This document shows positions 1 through 9,149 of a stretch of 64,000 nucleotides of DNA, piece by piece. Source of the DNA: Propionispora hippei DSM 15287 (GTDB lineage Bacteria; Bacillota; Negativicutes; Propionisporales; Propionisporaceae). The stretch lies in the NCBI RefSeq assembly GCF_900141835.1, contig NZ_FQZD01000011.1:80086-144085 (forward strand). Reading direction: 5' to 3'. A model generated the notes under the pieces. The model was not told the origin of the DNA and ran no database searches. It worked only from the letters and a program-made list of their open reading frames with translations. The translations under genes were made by a program, and so were the position numbers. The stretch's first letter is position 1, and each line of letters starts with the position of its first letter.

Positions 1-963
1 GAAGCTTGTATAGAGACAGGTGCGGTATACATGGATACTGCCATCCATGAAGAGCCCGACAAGGTTTGTGAAAATCCGCCCTGGTATGCCAACTATGAAT
101 GGAAACGCAGGGAGCGCTGTGCCGCTCAGGGAGTTACCGCTATTTTGGGTATCGGTTTTGATCCCGGGGTGGTAAACGCCTGGTGTGCGCTGGCCCGCGA
201 TGAATATTTCGATACCATTGACACTATCGACATTCTGGATGTTAACGCCGGCAGTCACGGCAAATATTTTGCCACTAACTTCGATCCGGAGATCAACTTT
301 AGAGAATTCAAAAAGGTGTGGACCTGGGTGGATCGCCAATGGGTGCAACAGAAGGTTCATTCCATCCGGGTCGATTATGATTTCCCCGTGGTGGGGAGCT
401 GCCCGGTTTATCTGACCGGACATGATGAACTGCATTCGCTTTCCAAAAATATAGATGCCAATTCCATCCGTTTCTGGATGGGTTTTGGCGATCACTATCT
501 GAATGTGTTCTCTGTGCTGACAAATATCGGTCTTACCTCGGAGAAACCGATCAAAGTGGCCGAAGGTGTGGAAATTGCCCCGTTGAAAGTGTTGAAGGCC
601 TTGCTGCCCGATCCCTCCTCCCTGGCACCTGGCTATACCGGCAAGACCTGCATCGGTAACTTTATCCGCGGCACAAAAGATGGTAAACCGCGCGAAATTT
701 TTATTTACAATACCTGTGATCATGCGGAATGCTATAAAGAACTGGAGTCCCAGGCCATCAGCTATACGGCGGGAGTTCCGGCCGCGGCTGCGGCGATTCT
801 GGTTGCCCGCGGTGACTGGGATGTGAAGACAATGGTCAATGTGGAGGAACTGCCCCCCAGACCGCTATTGGACCTGCTGGATAGCATGGGCTTGCCGACC
901 GAGGTCAGCGAAACCCCGGTGACCTTTACGGCACCTGTCATTGAGCATGTAGCTTCAGTATAA
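1..963 (+). CDS. Carboxynorspermidine synthase / saccharopine dehydrogenase-like (5' end outside window)
   Basis: The reading frame is open from base 1, so the N-terminal Rossmann half lies upstream; 320 residues are visible. The visible part matches the C-terminal domain of the saccharopine dehydrogenase family, closest in my recollection to carboxynorspermidine (carboxyspermidine) dehydrogenase, which condenses a diamine with aspartate semialdehyde using NADPH in polyamine synthesis. Family-typical stretches are TGAVYMDTA at the left edge, GIGFDPGVVNAW, DILDVNAGSHGKYFATNF, KALLPDPSSLAP and SQAISYTAGVPAA. A strong hairpin terminator follows at once, so it is the last gene of its unit. A partner decarboxylase gene (nspC) would be expected upstream but cannot be seen. 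A plain lysine-pathway saccharopine dehydrogenase is the alternative. Confidence 0.85.
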   Translation, partial: EACIETGAVYMDTAIHEEPDKVCENPPWYANYEWKRRERCAAQGVTAILGIGFDPGVVNAWCALARDEYFDTIDTIDILDVNAGSHGKYFATNFDPEINFREFKKVWTWVDRQWVQQKVHSIRVDYDFPVVGSCPVYLTGHDELHSLSKNIDANSIRFWMGFGDHYLNVFSVLTNIGLTSEKPIKVAEGVEIAPLKVLKALLPDPSSLAPGYTGKTCIGNFIRGTKDGKPREIFIYNTCDHAECYKELESQAISYTAGVPAAAAAILVARGDWDVKTMVNVEELPPRPLLDLLDSMGLPTEVSETPVTFTAPVIEHVASV

Positions 964-972
964 ATGAATGTA

Positions 973-1020
973 TAAAAGTCCCCTATGTTTACGGAAAGCG
1001 TAAACATAGGGGACTTTTAT
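973..1020 (+). terminator. Rho-independent terminator
   Basis: A perfect hairpin of about 20 bp (arms starting AAAAGTCCCCTATG and ending CATAGGGGACTTTT) with a short GAAA-type loop, followed by T-rich sequence just after the stop codon at 963. The A/T tracts on both sides would let it work in either direction. Confidence 0.9.
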
Positions 1021-1107
1021 TTCCTTTACGGCTATGTGTTTATAAAATTTTCCTTATCTTTTTTCGCAACGGGCAGTATACTTTTGCTGTTGTCTGTAAT
1101 ATAATAC

Positions 1108-1133
1108 GATATATGAACATGTATTCATATATC
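1108..1133 (+). promoter_or_regulatory. ArsR/CadC-type operator overlapping the promoter
   Basis: A perfect inverted repeat with arms GATATATGAA and TTCATATATC around a 6-nt centre (CATGTA). This matches the ATATGAA-N6-TTCATAT form of SmtB/ArsR/CadC operators. It begins 3 nt after a TATAAT at 1100-1105 and ends at the ribosome site of the repressor gene, so bound repressor would block transcription of its own gene and the ATPase. It is probably released by Cd, Zn or Pb. Confidence 0.85.
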
Positions 1134-1146
1134 GGAGGTGTTGGCG

Positions 1147-1512
1147 ATGACGTCTGATTGTACAATGGATACCTGCGAGGAATTGTGCGAACATCCCCAG
1201 GTAGTATGTCTGGCCAGAAAGGACGCTTTGCCGGAAACGGAAGCGCAGCAGGTGGCCGAAACTTTTAAATTATTAGGGGATGCCACGAGGATAAAGATGC
1301 TGCATGCCTTAGCAAAACGGGAGCTATGCGTGTGTGATCTGGCCGCCGTGGTGGAGATGGGCCAATCGGCTGTTTCGCATCAACTGCGGCTATTGCGCAG
1401 TGCCCGTTTAGTCAAATATCGTAAGGAAGGAAAGATGGCCTGGTATTCGCTTGACGATACACACATTGAGTCATTACTGGCTCAATGTGTGGAACATACC
1501 AGACATCGCTAA
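1147..1512 (+). CDS. cadC: CadC/SmtB-type ArsR-family metal-responsive repressor
   Basis: A 121-residue winged-helix repressor. The start is the ATG at 1147, 8 nt after GGAGG; a longer reading from 1138 would overlap that ribosome site. The DNA-recognition helix is in GQSAVSHQLRLLRSARLV. ELCVCDLA places Cys61 and Cys63 in the alpha-3 metal site, and Cys5, Cys10, Cys14 and Cys21 in the N-terminal arm complete a CadC-like alpha-3N site. The C-terminal helix also has Asp104, His106, His117 and His120, the arrangement of the SmtB alpha-5 zinc site. The operator lies just upstream and the ATPase gene 11 nt downstream, so it most likely controls a cadCA operon. Confidence 0.92.
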   Translation: MTSDCTMDTCEELCEHPQVVCLARKDALPETEAQQVAETFKLLGDATRIKMLHALAKRELCVCDLAAVVEMGQSAVSHQLRLLRSARLVKYRKEGKMAWYSLDDTHIESLLAQCVEHTRHR

Positions 1513-1523
1513 GGAGGCGAACA

Positions 1524-4025
1524 ATGAGCCATTCACATAGTAAAAGTCATGATATTTCCTGCCAGCGGGGCTGCTGTGACGGGACGGTGGCACCAGTCGC
1601 CGCCATTTGCAGCTGCTCTGCTGAAAGCGTGGCTGTGGAACCGGATACGGTGGACTGCCATCGGGCGGACTGTGGTCCGGCGGTGCCGGCAAACCAGGCT
1701 ATTGCCCGATTCGAGCTGGAAGGGCTGGATTGTGGTGATTGTGCCGCTAAGCTGGAAAAAGCCTTAAACCGGCTGCCGGGTATCAGCCGGGCCAGCGTGT
1801 CTTTCGCAACGGCTAAGCTTCAAGTGACGTATGATCCGGAGCTGACGGGTACGGCCGCTATTCTCGCCGCCGTGCGGGGCTTTGGTTATACGGGGCGTCT
1901 ACTCGCCGGGCCAGGACCGGTAACAGACAGAAAAAGCATGGTGTTTGTTATTTCCGGCATGGATTGTGCCGATTGCGCCAAGGGACTGGAAAAGCGGATT
2001 AGTAAACTGACCGGCGTATACGCGGCACAGGTGAACTTTGCCACCGGCAAGCTACTGGTGGAGCACAGTCTGCCGGTGGAAGCCATTTATCAGGCGGTGG
2101 AGCAGGCCGGTTATAAGGCAAGGCTTGAACTGAAAGGAACGGAGACCTCGACGGGAACGGCTTGGTGGAAGCATGCCAGAACCGGAGCCACCGCTCTGGC
2201 CGGTATCCTGTTGGTTGTGGCAACTCTGGCAAATTGGCTGGGCTGCGGTGAAGCTGTTGTTTCTTTTCTTTATGTTGCCGCTGCCATTGCCGGTGGTTAT
2301 CATACGGCAAGAAGCGGCCTATACGGAATCCGGTCACTGACCTTCGATATGAATTTTCTTATGACGGTTGCCGTTTTTGGGGCTTTTGCCATTGGTGAAG
2401 GAAGCGAAGGGGCTACGGTAGCATTCCTATTTTCCTTTGGCAATACGCTGCAAGCGTATACCGTAGATAAAACCCGGCAATCCATCCGGGCTTTGATGGA
2501 ATTGGCACCGCCGGAAGCTCTGGTGCTGCGGAACGGACAGGAACTGCGGCTGCCGGTAGAAGAGATTGTGGTCGGTGATATCCTTTTGGTAAAGCCCGGT
2601 GAGCGGATTGCTATGGACGGCATCGTGGCGGAAGGAATATCAGCCGTTAACCAGGCGGCCATCACCGGTGAAGCCATTCCGGTGGAAAAGCAGGCGGGCG
2701 ATACCATCTATGCCGGCACGCTGAATGAAAATGGCGCCCTGTCTGTCCGGGTAACCAGAGCAGCCGGCGATTCTACTTTGGCCAGAATTATGAAACTGGT
2801 GGAAGAAGCGCAGGCGCAAAAAGCGCCTTCCCAACAGTTTGTCGATGTATTTTCTAAATATTATACTCCAGCCGTTCTGCTGGGGGCACTGGGGGTTATG
2901 TTGATCCCCTGGCTGGCGTTCGGACTATCTTTTACCGAATGGTTTTATAAAGGTCTTGTGTTGTTGGTGATCTCCTGCCCCTGTGCGCTGGTTATTTCCA
3001 CGCCGGTTTCCATTGTGGCGGCTATCGGCAACGCGTCCGCCAACGGAGTTTTGATTAAAGGCGGTGCCTATCTGGAGGAACTGGGTTCCATTGAGGCTAT
3101 TGCTTTCGATAAGACCGGCACGCTGACGACAGGTCAGCCGGTGGTAACCGGTTTGCTGCCAGTGCAGCCGGTAACGGAACAGGAACTTTTACGGATTGCC
3201 GCTTCCATTGAAAAGTTTTCGGAGCATCCGCTGGCAGCGGCAATTTTACAGAAGGCCGCGGGACTTCCCCTGCTGCCGGCGAAAGGCTTTACGGCGCTGG
3301 TTGGACGGGGGGCACAAGCCGAGCTGGCGGGAAATACCGTATATATCGGTAATCGGCGGCTGATGGAAGAACTCGGGCTTTCCACGGCGGTTTGCGAGCC
3401 GGCTGTCACAGCCTGGCTGCAACAGGGAAAAACAGTCATGTTTGTCGGTAACCGTCGGGAATTACTCGGCGTCATCGCCGTAGCCGATACGGTCCGGGAC
3501 AATGCCGGCGAAGCGATCGCGGCACTGCGCCGGGCCGGCATAAAGCACACGGCTATGCTTACCGGCGATCAGACCGCCGTGGCTGCCTGGATTGCCGGCA
3601 GTTTGCAGCTTGATTCCTATTACAGCGAGCTGCTGCCGGAAGATAAGGTGGCGATCGTTAAAAAAATGGCGGCAGACTATGGCCGGGTTGTTATGGTGGG
3701 AGACGGGGTGAATGACGCTCCGGCCCTGGCGGCGGCCAACATCGGGATTGCCATGGGCGTAGCCGGCTCGGATACTGCGCTGGAAACAGCCGATGTGGCC
3801 CTGATGTCCGACGATCTGGGCAAGTTATCTTATGTAATGCGTCTTAGCCGCAAGTCAGTAGCCATTATCAAGCAGAATATCGGCTTTTCCGTCCTGATAA
3901 AGGTGCTGTTCATCTGGCTGACATTGGCCGGTCACGGCAATCTGTGGATGGCTGTGTTTGCCGATACGGGTTCTTCTATCCTGGTAACACTAAACGGCAT
4001 GCGCCTTATGCGCCGGCTGGCATAA
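1524..4025 (+). CDS. cadA: Zn/Cd/Pb-exporting P1B-type ATPase
   Basis: An 833-residue heavy-metal pump that exports divalent soft metals from the cytoplasm with ATP. The start is the ATG at 1524 behind AAGGAGG. The N-terminus is rich in His and Cys (MSHSHSKSH, CQRGCC). It is followed by two HMA domains with CxxC at residues 70-73 (GLDCGDC) and 148-151 (GMDCADC), an unusually heavy metal-binding front. The ATPase core shows TGEAIPVEK, the membrane motif CPC (about 485-487, in SCPCALVIS), phosphorylated D529 of DKTGTLT, SEHPLA and GDGVNDAPALA. CPC followed by ALVIS and the CadC-type regulator point to Zn/Cd/Pb rather than copper; a separate CopA is encoded at 48 kb. It is co-transcribed with the repressor. 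Confidence 0.93.
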   Translation: MSHSHSKSHDISCQRGCCDGTVAPVAAICSCSAESVAVEPDTVDCHRADCGPAVPANQAIARFELEGLDCGDCAAKLEKALNRLPGISRASVSFATAKLQVTYDPELTGTAAILAAVRGFGYTGRLLAGPGPVTDRKSMVFVISGMDCADCAKGLEKRISKLTGVYAAQVNFATGKLLVEHSLPVEAIYQAVEQAGYKARLELKGTETSTGTAWWKHARTGATALAGILLVVATLANWLGCGEAVVSFLYVAAAIAGGYHTARSGLYGIRSLTFDMNFLMTVAVFGAFAIGEGSEGATVAFLFSFGNTLQAYTVDKTRQSIRALMELAPPEALVLRNGQELRLPVEEIVVGDILLVKPGERIAMDGIVAEGISAVNQAAITGEAIPVEKQAGDTIYAGTLNENGALSVRVTRAAGDSTLARIMKLVEEAQAQKAPSQQFVDVFSKYYTPAVLLGALGVMLIPWLAFGLSFTEWFYKGLVLLVISCPCALVISTPVSIVAAIGNASANGVLIKGGAYLEELGSIEAIAFDKTGTLTTGQPVVTGLLPVQPVTEQELLRIAASIEKFSEHPLAAAILQKAAGLPLLPAKGFTALVGRGAQAELAGNTVYIGNRRLMEELGLSTAVCEPAVTAWLQQGKTVMFVGNRRELLGVIAVADTVRDNAGEAIAALRRAGIKHTAMLTGDQTAVAAWIAGSLQLDSYYSELLPEDKVAIVKKMAADYGRVVMVGDGVNDAPALAAANIGIAMGVAGSDTALETADVALMSDDLGKLSYVMRLSRKSVAIIKQNIGFSVLIKVLFIWLTLAGHGNLWMAVFADTGSSILVTLNGMRLMRRLA

Positions 4026-4117
4026 GCGGTTTGTTGCGTTGGACAGTTGCATTAAAACGGCATTTGCCATAAAATAGAGGGTATATTTTTAATTGCACCA
4101 AATAGCGAGGAGACCTT

Positions 4118-5341
4118 ATGAACGATTCACAGAATATAGCGGCAGAGAGGCCAGCCGAAATAAGGCAGGCTGTCCTCTGGACCGCCTGCCTGCTCGGCTG
4201 GCTGTCCGCCTTCGGGCCGTTATCCATTGATATGTATCTGCCGGCTATGCCTCATCTGGCCAATGACCTGCAGGCCAGCACTTCCCTGGCCCAGCTTAGT
4301 TTGACCGCCTGTCTGCTGGGGATTGCGCTGGGACAGATCTTTATCGGGCCCCTTAGCGACACCTACGGACGGCGGGGGCCCTTATTGGCCGGGTTAGCCA
4401 TTTACGCTGCCGCCTCGTTTTTATGTGTCCTGGCGCCGACGATGGAACTGTTTGTTGCCATGCGGTTTGTTCAGGGGCTGGCTGGTTCCGCCGGGGTGGT
4501 TATTTCCAGGGCAACGGTCAGGGATCTTTACTCCGGACCGGCGATGACCCGTTTTTTTGCCCTGCTGATGCTTATTAACGGCTTTGCTCCCATTTTTGCA
4601 CCGGTCTTGGGTGGTCAGATTCTGGCGTTTACTTCCTGGCGGGGAATTTTTATCGTCCTGGCCGGCATTGGCCTTGCTATGCTGGCCAGCGTTTTTTTCG
4701 GGTTACGTGAGACGCTGCCGCTTAAGCGGCGTTCCCGGGGTGGTATCGCCAATAGTTTGAGGACATACCGCAGCTTGCTGGGCAACCGGACCTTTATGGG
4801 GTATGCGCTGGCCCAGGGCTTTGTTTCGGCGGCGATGTTTGCCTATATTTCCGGCTCTCCCTTTGTATTGCAGGATATTTACGGTGTTTCGCCGCAAATG
4901 TTCAGCGTTTATTTTGGCATAAACGGCTTAGGCATTATCCTGGCCGGGCAGATAACCGGCCGTTTGGCCGGGCGCATCAGCGAAACCCGGCTGCTGATTG
5001 CCGGTCTGGGGATTTCCTTTGTGGGAGGAGCGGCGCTGCTCCTGATGATTTTGCTGCAAGGTTCGTTATATATGATTCTGGTTCCATTATTTTTGGTCAT
5101 TGCCAGTGTGGGGATTGTCGGGACAAGTTGTTTTGCCTTGGCCATGCAGGATCAGGCCAAGGCAGCCGGCAGCGCCTCGGCCTTGATCGGGCTATTCTCC
5201 TTCGTGTTCGGCGGCGTTATGGCGCCCTTGGTCGGTATCGCCGGCAGCCGGACGGCTGTGCCGATGGGTGTGATCATTGCTCTGGCGGAGACGGCCGCTG
5301 TATTAAGTTATGTCTGGCTGGTAAAGCATAAAAAAGATTAA
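4118..5341 (+). CDS. Bcr/CflA-family multidrug MFS exporter
   Basis: A 407-residue integral membrane protein with about 12 predicted helices. The N-terminus SIDMYLPAMPHLANDLQAS and the loop GPLSDTYGRRGPLL are hallmarks of the Bcr/CflA (DHA1) drug/H+ antiporters, whose substrates include bicyclomycin, chloramphenicol and sulfonamides. The actual substrate cannot be read from sequence. The start ATG has GAGGAG upstream. It lies about 90 nt after the ATPase gene without a clear terminator between, so partial co-transcription is possible. A strong hairpin follows. Confidence 0.9.
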   Translation: MNDSQNIAAERPAEIRQAVLWTACLLGWLSAFGPLSIDMYLPAMPHLANDLQASTSLAQLSLTACLLGIALGQIFIGPLSDTYGRRGPLLAGLAIYAAASFLCVLAPTMELFVAMRFVQGLAGSAGVVISRATVRDLYSGPAMTRFFALLMLINGFAPIFAPVLGGQILAFTSWRGIFIVLAGIGLAMLASVFFGLRETLPLKRRSRGGIANSLRTYRSLLGNRTFMGYALAQGFVSAAMFAYISGSPFVLQDIYGVSPQMFSVYFGINGLGIILAGQITGRLAGRISETRLLIAGLGISFVGGAALLLMILLQGSLYMILVPLFLVIASVGIVGTSCFALAMQDQAKAAGSASALIGLFSFVFGGVMAPLVGIAGSRTAVPMGVIIALAETAAVLSYVWLVKHKKD

Positions 5342-5359
5342 TCACGGACAAAGAAATAC

Positions 5360-5404
5360 AGGCAAAAGGCGCGCCGGGCGGTTAACGCGGCGCGCCTTTT
5401 GCCT
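5360..5404. terminator. Bidirectional terminator between convergent genes
   Basis: A long GC-rich hairpin with arms AGGCAAAAGGCGCGCC and GGCGCGCCTTTTGCCT, placed between the convergent MFS gene and HD-GYP gene. The A and T tracts suit both directions. Confidence 0.85.
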
Positions 5405-5420
5405 GTAGCGGCAGTATCAA

Positions 5421-6479
5421 TTATCTTATGATATGGCTGATGCGTACATCGCCGCCATCATTTAAATCCAGCACGGTACCGTCCTCTAACTGGACTATCG
5501 AGCGGGAGGGCCAGCGCTTGTTTGTGCAGACGACACGCCCCTTGCTGCCATTGGTCAGCATAACCGGATCGCCGGTTAGAAAATTGGTCATGTGGCTGGT
5601 GAAGGTGAGGCAGGCTTTGGGATCCAGGCGGTATACCTCGTGCTGCAGCTTCTCAATGCTGCAGTAAGGGCTCAACATGCCTGGATCACGATTGATAGTC
5701 AACGCTTCATCGTAGAGATCGGCAATGGCAATAATTTTAGCGTAGGGATGAATGTCGGCACCGGACAATCCCTTCGGATAGCCGCTGCCATCCTCCCTTT
5801 CATGGTGATCGGTCACACCCAGGCGGACGCTTTCGGCAATACCGGAAACCTTGCTAAGCAGTTCATAGCCTAACGTAACATGCTGCTTATAGGTTTCATA
5901 ATGGTCGGTCGAGAGCTTATGAGGCCTGTTGACCAGCTTGGGCGGCAGGAGGGATTTGCCGACATCATGCAGCAGGCCGGCCAGTGAAATGGCATGAATG
6001 CTTTCCGGCGGGTACTTAAGCCACAGTGCAATCAGGCCGGCAATGACACTGACGTTGACGCTATGGCGAAACGTATAGTCATCGCAGGGGGGTAAATTAT
6101 ATAACTGATCAATAACATTACCGGCGGTGGTCAGGTTATGGGCTAAATCATCGGCTGTTTTCTGAAATGTGGCAAGCGGGAGCATACGGGTTTGGCGGAT
6201 TGTGTCGAAGGCCTGCTCGACCACATCGACCGATTGGTTATAGGTGTTTAAAAATTTTTGGAGAGCCGGATCGGCAATGACCTGTTCCGTGACTTCGCTC
6301 CAAATGGATACGCTTTGGATGTTCCAGGTTTCCAGTTTTTTTATAATAGGTTGTGTAACTACTGTGCCCTGATTAATCAGAACATTACCGTACTCCGAAT
6401 AGACATCCTTGGCCAATTCGGTGCCGGACACTAAAAAGGCTACCGGTTGCTCGACAATTTTTCTTGATGTTTCTGTCAT
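5421..6479 (-). CDS. HD-GYP domain phosphodiesterase (c-di-GMP)
   Basis: A 352-residue cytosolic protein. I place the start at the ATG at 6479, preceded by GAGGTG; the frame stays open upstream but without a ribosome site. Residues 1-120 form an uncharacterised N-terminal region. The HD-GYP domain has His139, HD at 171-172 (GLLHDVGKSLLPP), HH at 225-226 and DGSGYPKGLSG with GYP at 233-235, followed by AIADLYDEALT. This set is what active HD-GYP enzymes use to hydrolyse c-di-GMP to pGpG or GMP. There is no receiver domain. In this window, with five c-di-GMP riboswitches, it would lower the signal they read. Confidence 0.9.
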   Translation of the reverse strand: MTETSRKIVEQPVAFLVSGTELAKDVYSEYGNVLINQGTVVTQPIIKKLETWNIQSVSIWSEVTEQVIADPALQKFLNTYNQSVDVVEQAFDTIRQTRMLPLATFQKTADDLAHNLTTAGNVIDQLYNLPPCDDYTFRHSVNVSVIAGLIALWLKYPPESIHAISLAGLLHDVGKSLLPPKLVNRPHKLSTDHYETYKQHVTLGYELLSKVSGIAESVRLGVTDHHEREDGSGYPKGLSGADIHPYAKIIAIADLYDEALTINRDPGMLSPYCSIEKLQHEVYRLDPKACLTFTSHMTNFLTGDPVMLTNGSKGRVVCTNKRWPSRSIVQLEDGTVLDLNDGGDVRISHIIR

Positions 6480-6734
6480 ATGCTTGCACCTCAACCTCAT
6501 TATTTCCATGTGGCATTGGTAAAATTTTCGCTGCGCCGGAAATAAACCCTTCTTTTTTGCCAAAATTTCCGCCATGTACAGCCGGTGAATCGAGGAATAA
6601 AAAAACAGGTACAGTCAATTGACCGGGAGCTGTGCTTACCAGAACGGCAGCAGCCTGGCAGGGCAGGGAAATCAGGCTTGGTGTGGAATTATTAATAACC
6701 TTATGAAAAACAAGGCAGACAGGAGCTGGGATGA

Positions 6735-8333
6735 TTGAAAAAACTGCCAAGACTGCAAACAAGGATTATTTTGCTGGTATGCAGCCTGGTCACCGCCTGT
6801 TTGCTGGTTACCGGTTTCTTGATATCCAGGGTAATGAAAGCCGACATTCATAGTCAGACTGGAAATCAGGCGCTTGGTGTGGCCCGGCAGGTTGCGTTTG
6901 ATCCCCTGGTTGCTCAGGCACTCAAGCTGGGGCGGGATGATGGGCGGGTGCAGGCTTTTGCCAGCCGCTGTATGGCCGCTGCCAAGGTGGACTTTATTGT
7001 CGTTTTTGACATGGCAGGCATCAGATGGTCTCATCGCGACCCGGAGAAGGTAGGCCAGCATGTGGTTGGCGGCGATGAAGCGGCTGTTCTGGCCGGCAGT
7101 GAATACACCTCTGTCGCCGAGGGCACGCTGGGTTCCTCGGTCAGGGCGTTTACTCCCGTGTACGATGAGAAGGGCAAACAGGTGGGAGCCGTACTGGTCG
7201 GGATATTGATGACTCAGGTCGATAAGTTGCAGCGCCAGATAGACCTGATTATCGTGATGATTACTCTCCTGGGACTGACGTTCGGGATAGGGGGGGCCCT
7301 GCTGCTGGCAAGCAATGTAAAAAAGACGTTGTTTGGTCTGGAACCGGAAGAGATTGCCAAGCTACTGGAAGAGCGCAGCGCCATGCTGCAATCGGTGCGG
7401 GAAGGCATTGTGGCGGTGGACAGAGGCGGGCATATTTCATTGATTAATGATGTGGGCCGTCACATGCTGGGCGTGCCGGTGGCGGAGAAAATGCTGCTGG
7501 GTAAACTGGTGTCCGAAGTGGTCCCCAATAGCCGCCTGGTAGAGGTTATGCAGTCCGGTAAACTGGAATTCGATCAAGAACAGAATATCTTCGGCACATC
7601 CGTATTGACCAGCCGGGTGCCCCTGGTTGTAAATGGGAAAACGGTAGGCGCCATTGCCACTTTCCGGGATAAGACGGAGGTAAAGCGGTTGGCCGAGGAG
7701 CTGACGGGAGTACGGATGTATGTAGAGGCTTTGCGTTCCCAGGCCCATGAGTTTATGAATCGTCTTCACGTGATTTTGGGGTTGGTCCGCCTGGAGTGCT
7801 ACGACCAATTGGCAGCCTACATCAATCAAATTGCTTTCGATCATCAGACGGAAGTTGATTTTGTCAGCCGCCGGATCAAAGATCCTGTGATAGCCGGTTT
7901 TATTTTGAGTAAGCTGAGTCTGGCCCGGGAAAAAAGCATACCGATGCAGTTGACGGAGAACAGTTGTTTACCGGGACCGAAGCAGACGGACATGTCCCAT
8001 GAACTGGTCACCATCATTGGCAATTTGGTGGAAAATGCCTTTGATGCTCTGGCCCAAGCAGCGCTACGGGAGGTTACCCTTCATATTTTTTACGAGGCCG
8101 AAAAATTGACCATCAGCGTCAGTGATACAGGGCCGGGAATTTCCGGTGAACTGGCGGCAACGTTGTTTGAATGCGGGGTATCCACCAAGGCTGTGAACCG
8201 GGGAATTGGCCTCTCTTTGGTTAAACGCAGTGTCGAGCGATTGAGCGGAACGGTAACATATACATCCAATACGGCACAAGGCACGGTATTTACGGTGACT
8301 GTTCCCTATGAAAGTAAGGTGATACTATGTTAG
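6735..8333 (+). CDS. CitA/DcuS-family sensor histidine kinase
   Basis: A 532-residue membrane kinase. The TTG at 6735 is 9 nt behind AGGAG and no better ATG is available. Order: TM helix about 11-33, an extracytoplasmic sensor domain to about 170 (with RSH-type anion-pocket residues around MAGIRWSHRDPEKVG), TM about 171-195, PAS about 215-320, a phospho-acceptor helix with His338 in QAHEFMNRLHVILGLV, and a HATPase domain (NLVENAFDALA, DTGPGISG). This is the architecture of kinases sensing citrate or C4-dicarboxylates. Its stop overlaps the start of the response regulator, and a Dcu carrier follows, so the ligand is probably fumarate, malate or succinate. Confidence 0.92.
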   Translation: MKKLPRLQTRIILLVCSLVTACLLVTGFLISRVMKADIHSQTGNQALGVARQVAFDPLVAQALKLGRDDGRVQAFASRCMAAAKVDFIVVFDMAGIRWSHRDPEKVGQHVVGGDEAAVLAGSEYTSVAEGTLGSSVRAFTPVYDEKGKQVGAVLVGILMTQVDKLQRQIDLIIVMITLLGLTFGIGGALLLASNVKKTLFGLEPEEIAKLLEERSAMLQSVREGIVAVDRGGHISLINDVGRHMLGVPVAEKMLLGKLVSEVVPNSRLVEVMQSGKLEFDQEQNIFGTSVLTSRVPLVVNGKTVGAIATFRDKTEVKRLAEELTGVRMYVEALRSQAHEFMNRLHVILGLVRLECYDQLAAYINQIAFDHQTEVDFVSRRIKDPVIAGFILSKLSLAREKSIPMQLTENSCLPGPKQTDMSHELVTIIGNLVENAFDALAQAALREVTLHIFYEAEKLTISVSDTGPGISGELAATLFECGVSTKAVNRGIGLSLVKRSVERLSGTVTYTSNTAQGTVFTVTVPYESKVILC

Positions 8334-9019
8334 CTGTGCTTATTGTGGAAGATGATCCCATGGTAGCGGAATTAAACCGGCGTTATTTGGAACAACTGGA
8401 GGGTTACCGGCTGGCCGGCATTGCCAGCAACGGCGAAGCGGCCTTGCGGTTATTGCGCCAGACGGCAGTCGATGTTGTCCTGCTGGATGTTTTCATGCCC
8501 GGCATGAACGGTCTGGAGCTATTGCGGGCGATCAGGCAAGCGCAGCATGGGGTTGATGTCATCCTGGTCACAGCGGCTCATGATGTGGCCACAGTAGAGC
8601 AGGCCTTGCGCCAGGGGGTGGTGGATTATTTAATCAAGCCCTTTGAGTTTACCCGCTTTCAGACGGCTTTGCTCAATTATAGCCGGCGCCGCAAATCAAT
8701 CAGCGAACAGCAGAGTTTTTGCCAGCAGGATTTGGACAAGCAGTTTTTTACTCCTCAGCGTTCCGGTGAGGCGGCTGCTCTTCCCAAGGGGCTTGACCGG
8801 AATACAATCAGGACTATCTGGGAACAAATAGTAAGGATCAAGCGGGAGTTTAGTGCCGATGAAATTGCCGGAATAGTAGGGCTGTCCCAGGTATCGATGC
8901 GTAAATATCTGAAGTATCTGCAGGGCTTGGAACTAATCAGCGCCGAGGTCAGCTATGGCGCTGTCGGCAGGCCGCTGTACAAGTACCGCTGCATCAATAA
9001 ACAGGCGAATATGTTTTGA
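8327..9019 (+). CDS. CitB/DcuR-family response regulator
   Basis: A 230-residue regulator. The receiver domain has acidic residues VEDDP, phospho-acceptor Asp54 (VVLLDVFMPG) and the conserved Lys in DYLIKPFEF. The C-terminal part (about 160-225) carries a helix-turn-helix of the CitB/DcuR kind (SADEIAGIVGLSQVSMRKYLKYLQ). The ATG overlaps the kinase stop by 7 nt, which indicates translational coupling. The likely target is the dcu carrier gene 130 nt downstream, which lies behind its own leader. Confidence 0.93.
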   Translation: MLAVLIVEDDPMVAELNRRYLEQLEGYRLAGIASNGEAALRLLRQTAVDVVLLDVFMPGMNGLELLRAIRQAQHGVDVILVTAAHDVATVEQALRQGVVDYLIKPFEFTRFQTALLNYSRRRKSISEQQSFCQQDLDKQFFTPQRSGEAAALPKGLDRNTIRTIWEQIVRIKREFSADEIAGIVGLSQVSMRKYLKYLQGLELISAEVSYGAVGRPLYKYRCINKQANMF

Positions 9020-9026
9020 GCAAAAG

Positions 9027-9058
9027 AGTAAGTTTCCGACAGGAGACTTACTTTTTTT
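9027..9058 (+). terminator. Rho-independent terminator
   Basis: An 11-bp stem (AGTAAGTTTCC / GGAGACTTACT, one G-U pair) with a 4-nt loop and six T residues. It separates the two-component genes from the carrier. Confidence 0.9.
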
Positions 9059-9149
9059 AATTAAAAAACTCTTAAATAAATTTCCAATGATGTACGCCGG
9101 CAAAGAAGTTTATTACAATAAATAAAATATTGCAAGAAAGGGGATATGA

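Noticed and set aside
1524..4025. Copper export by the first P1B ATPase
   Set aside because: The CPCALVIS continuation and the CadC-type regulator favour Zn/Cd/Pb; a clear CopA with CsoR is present at 48 kb.
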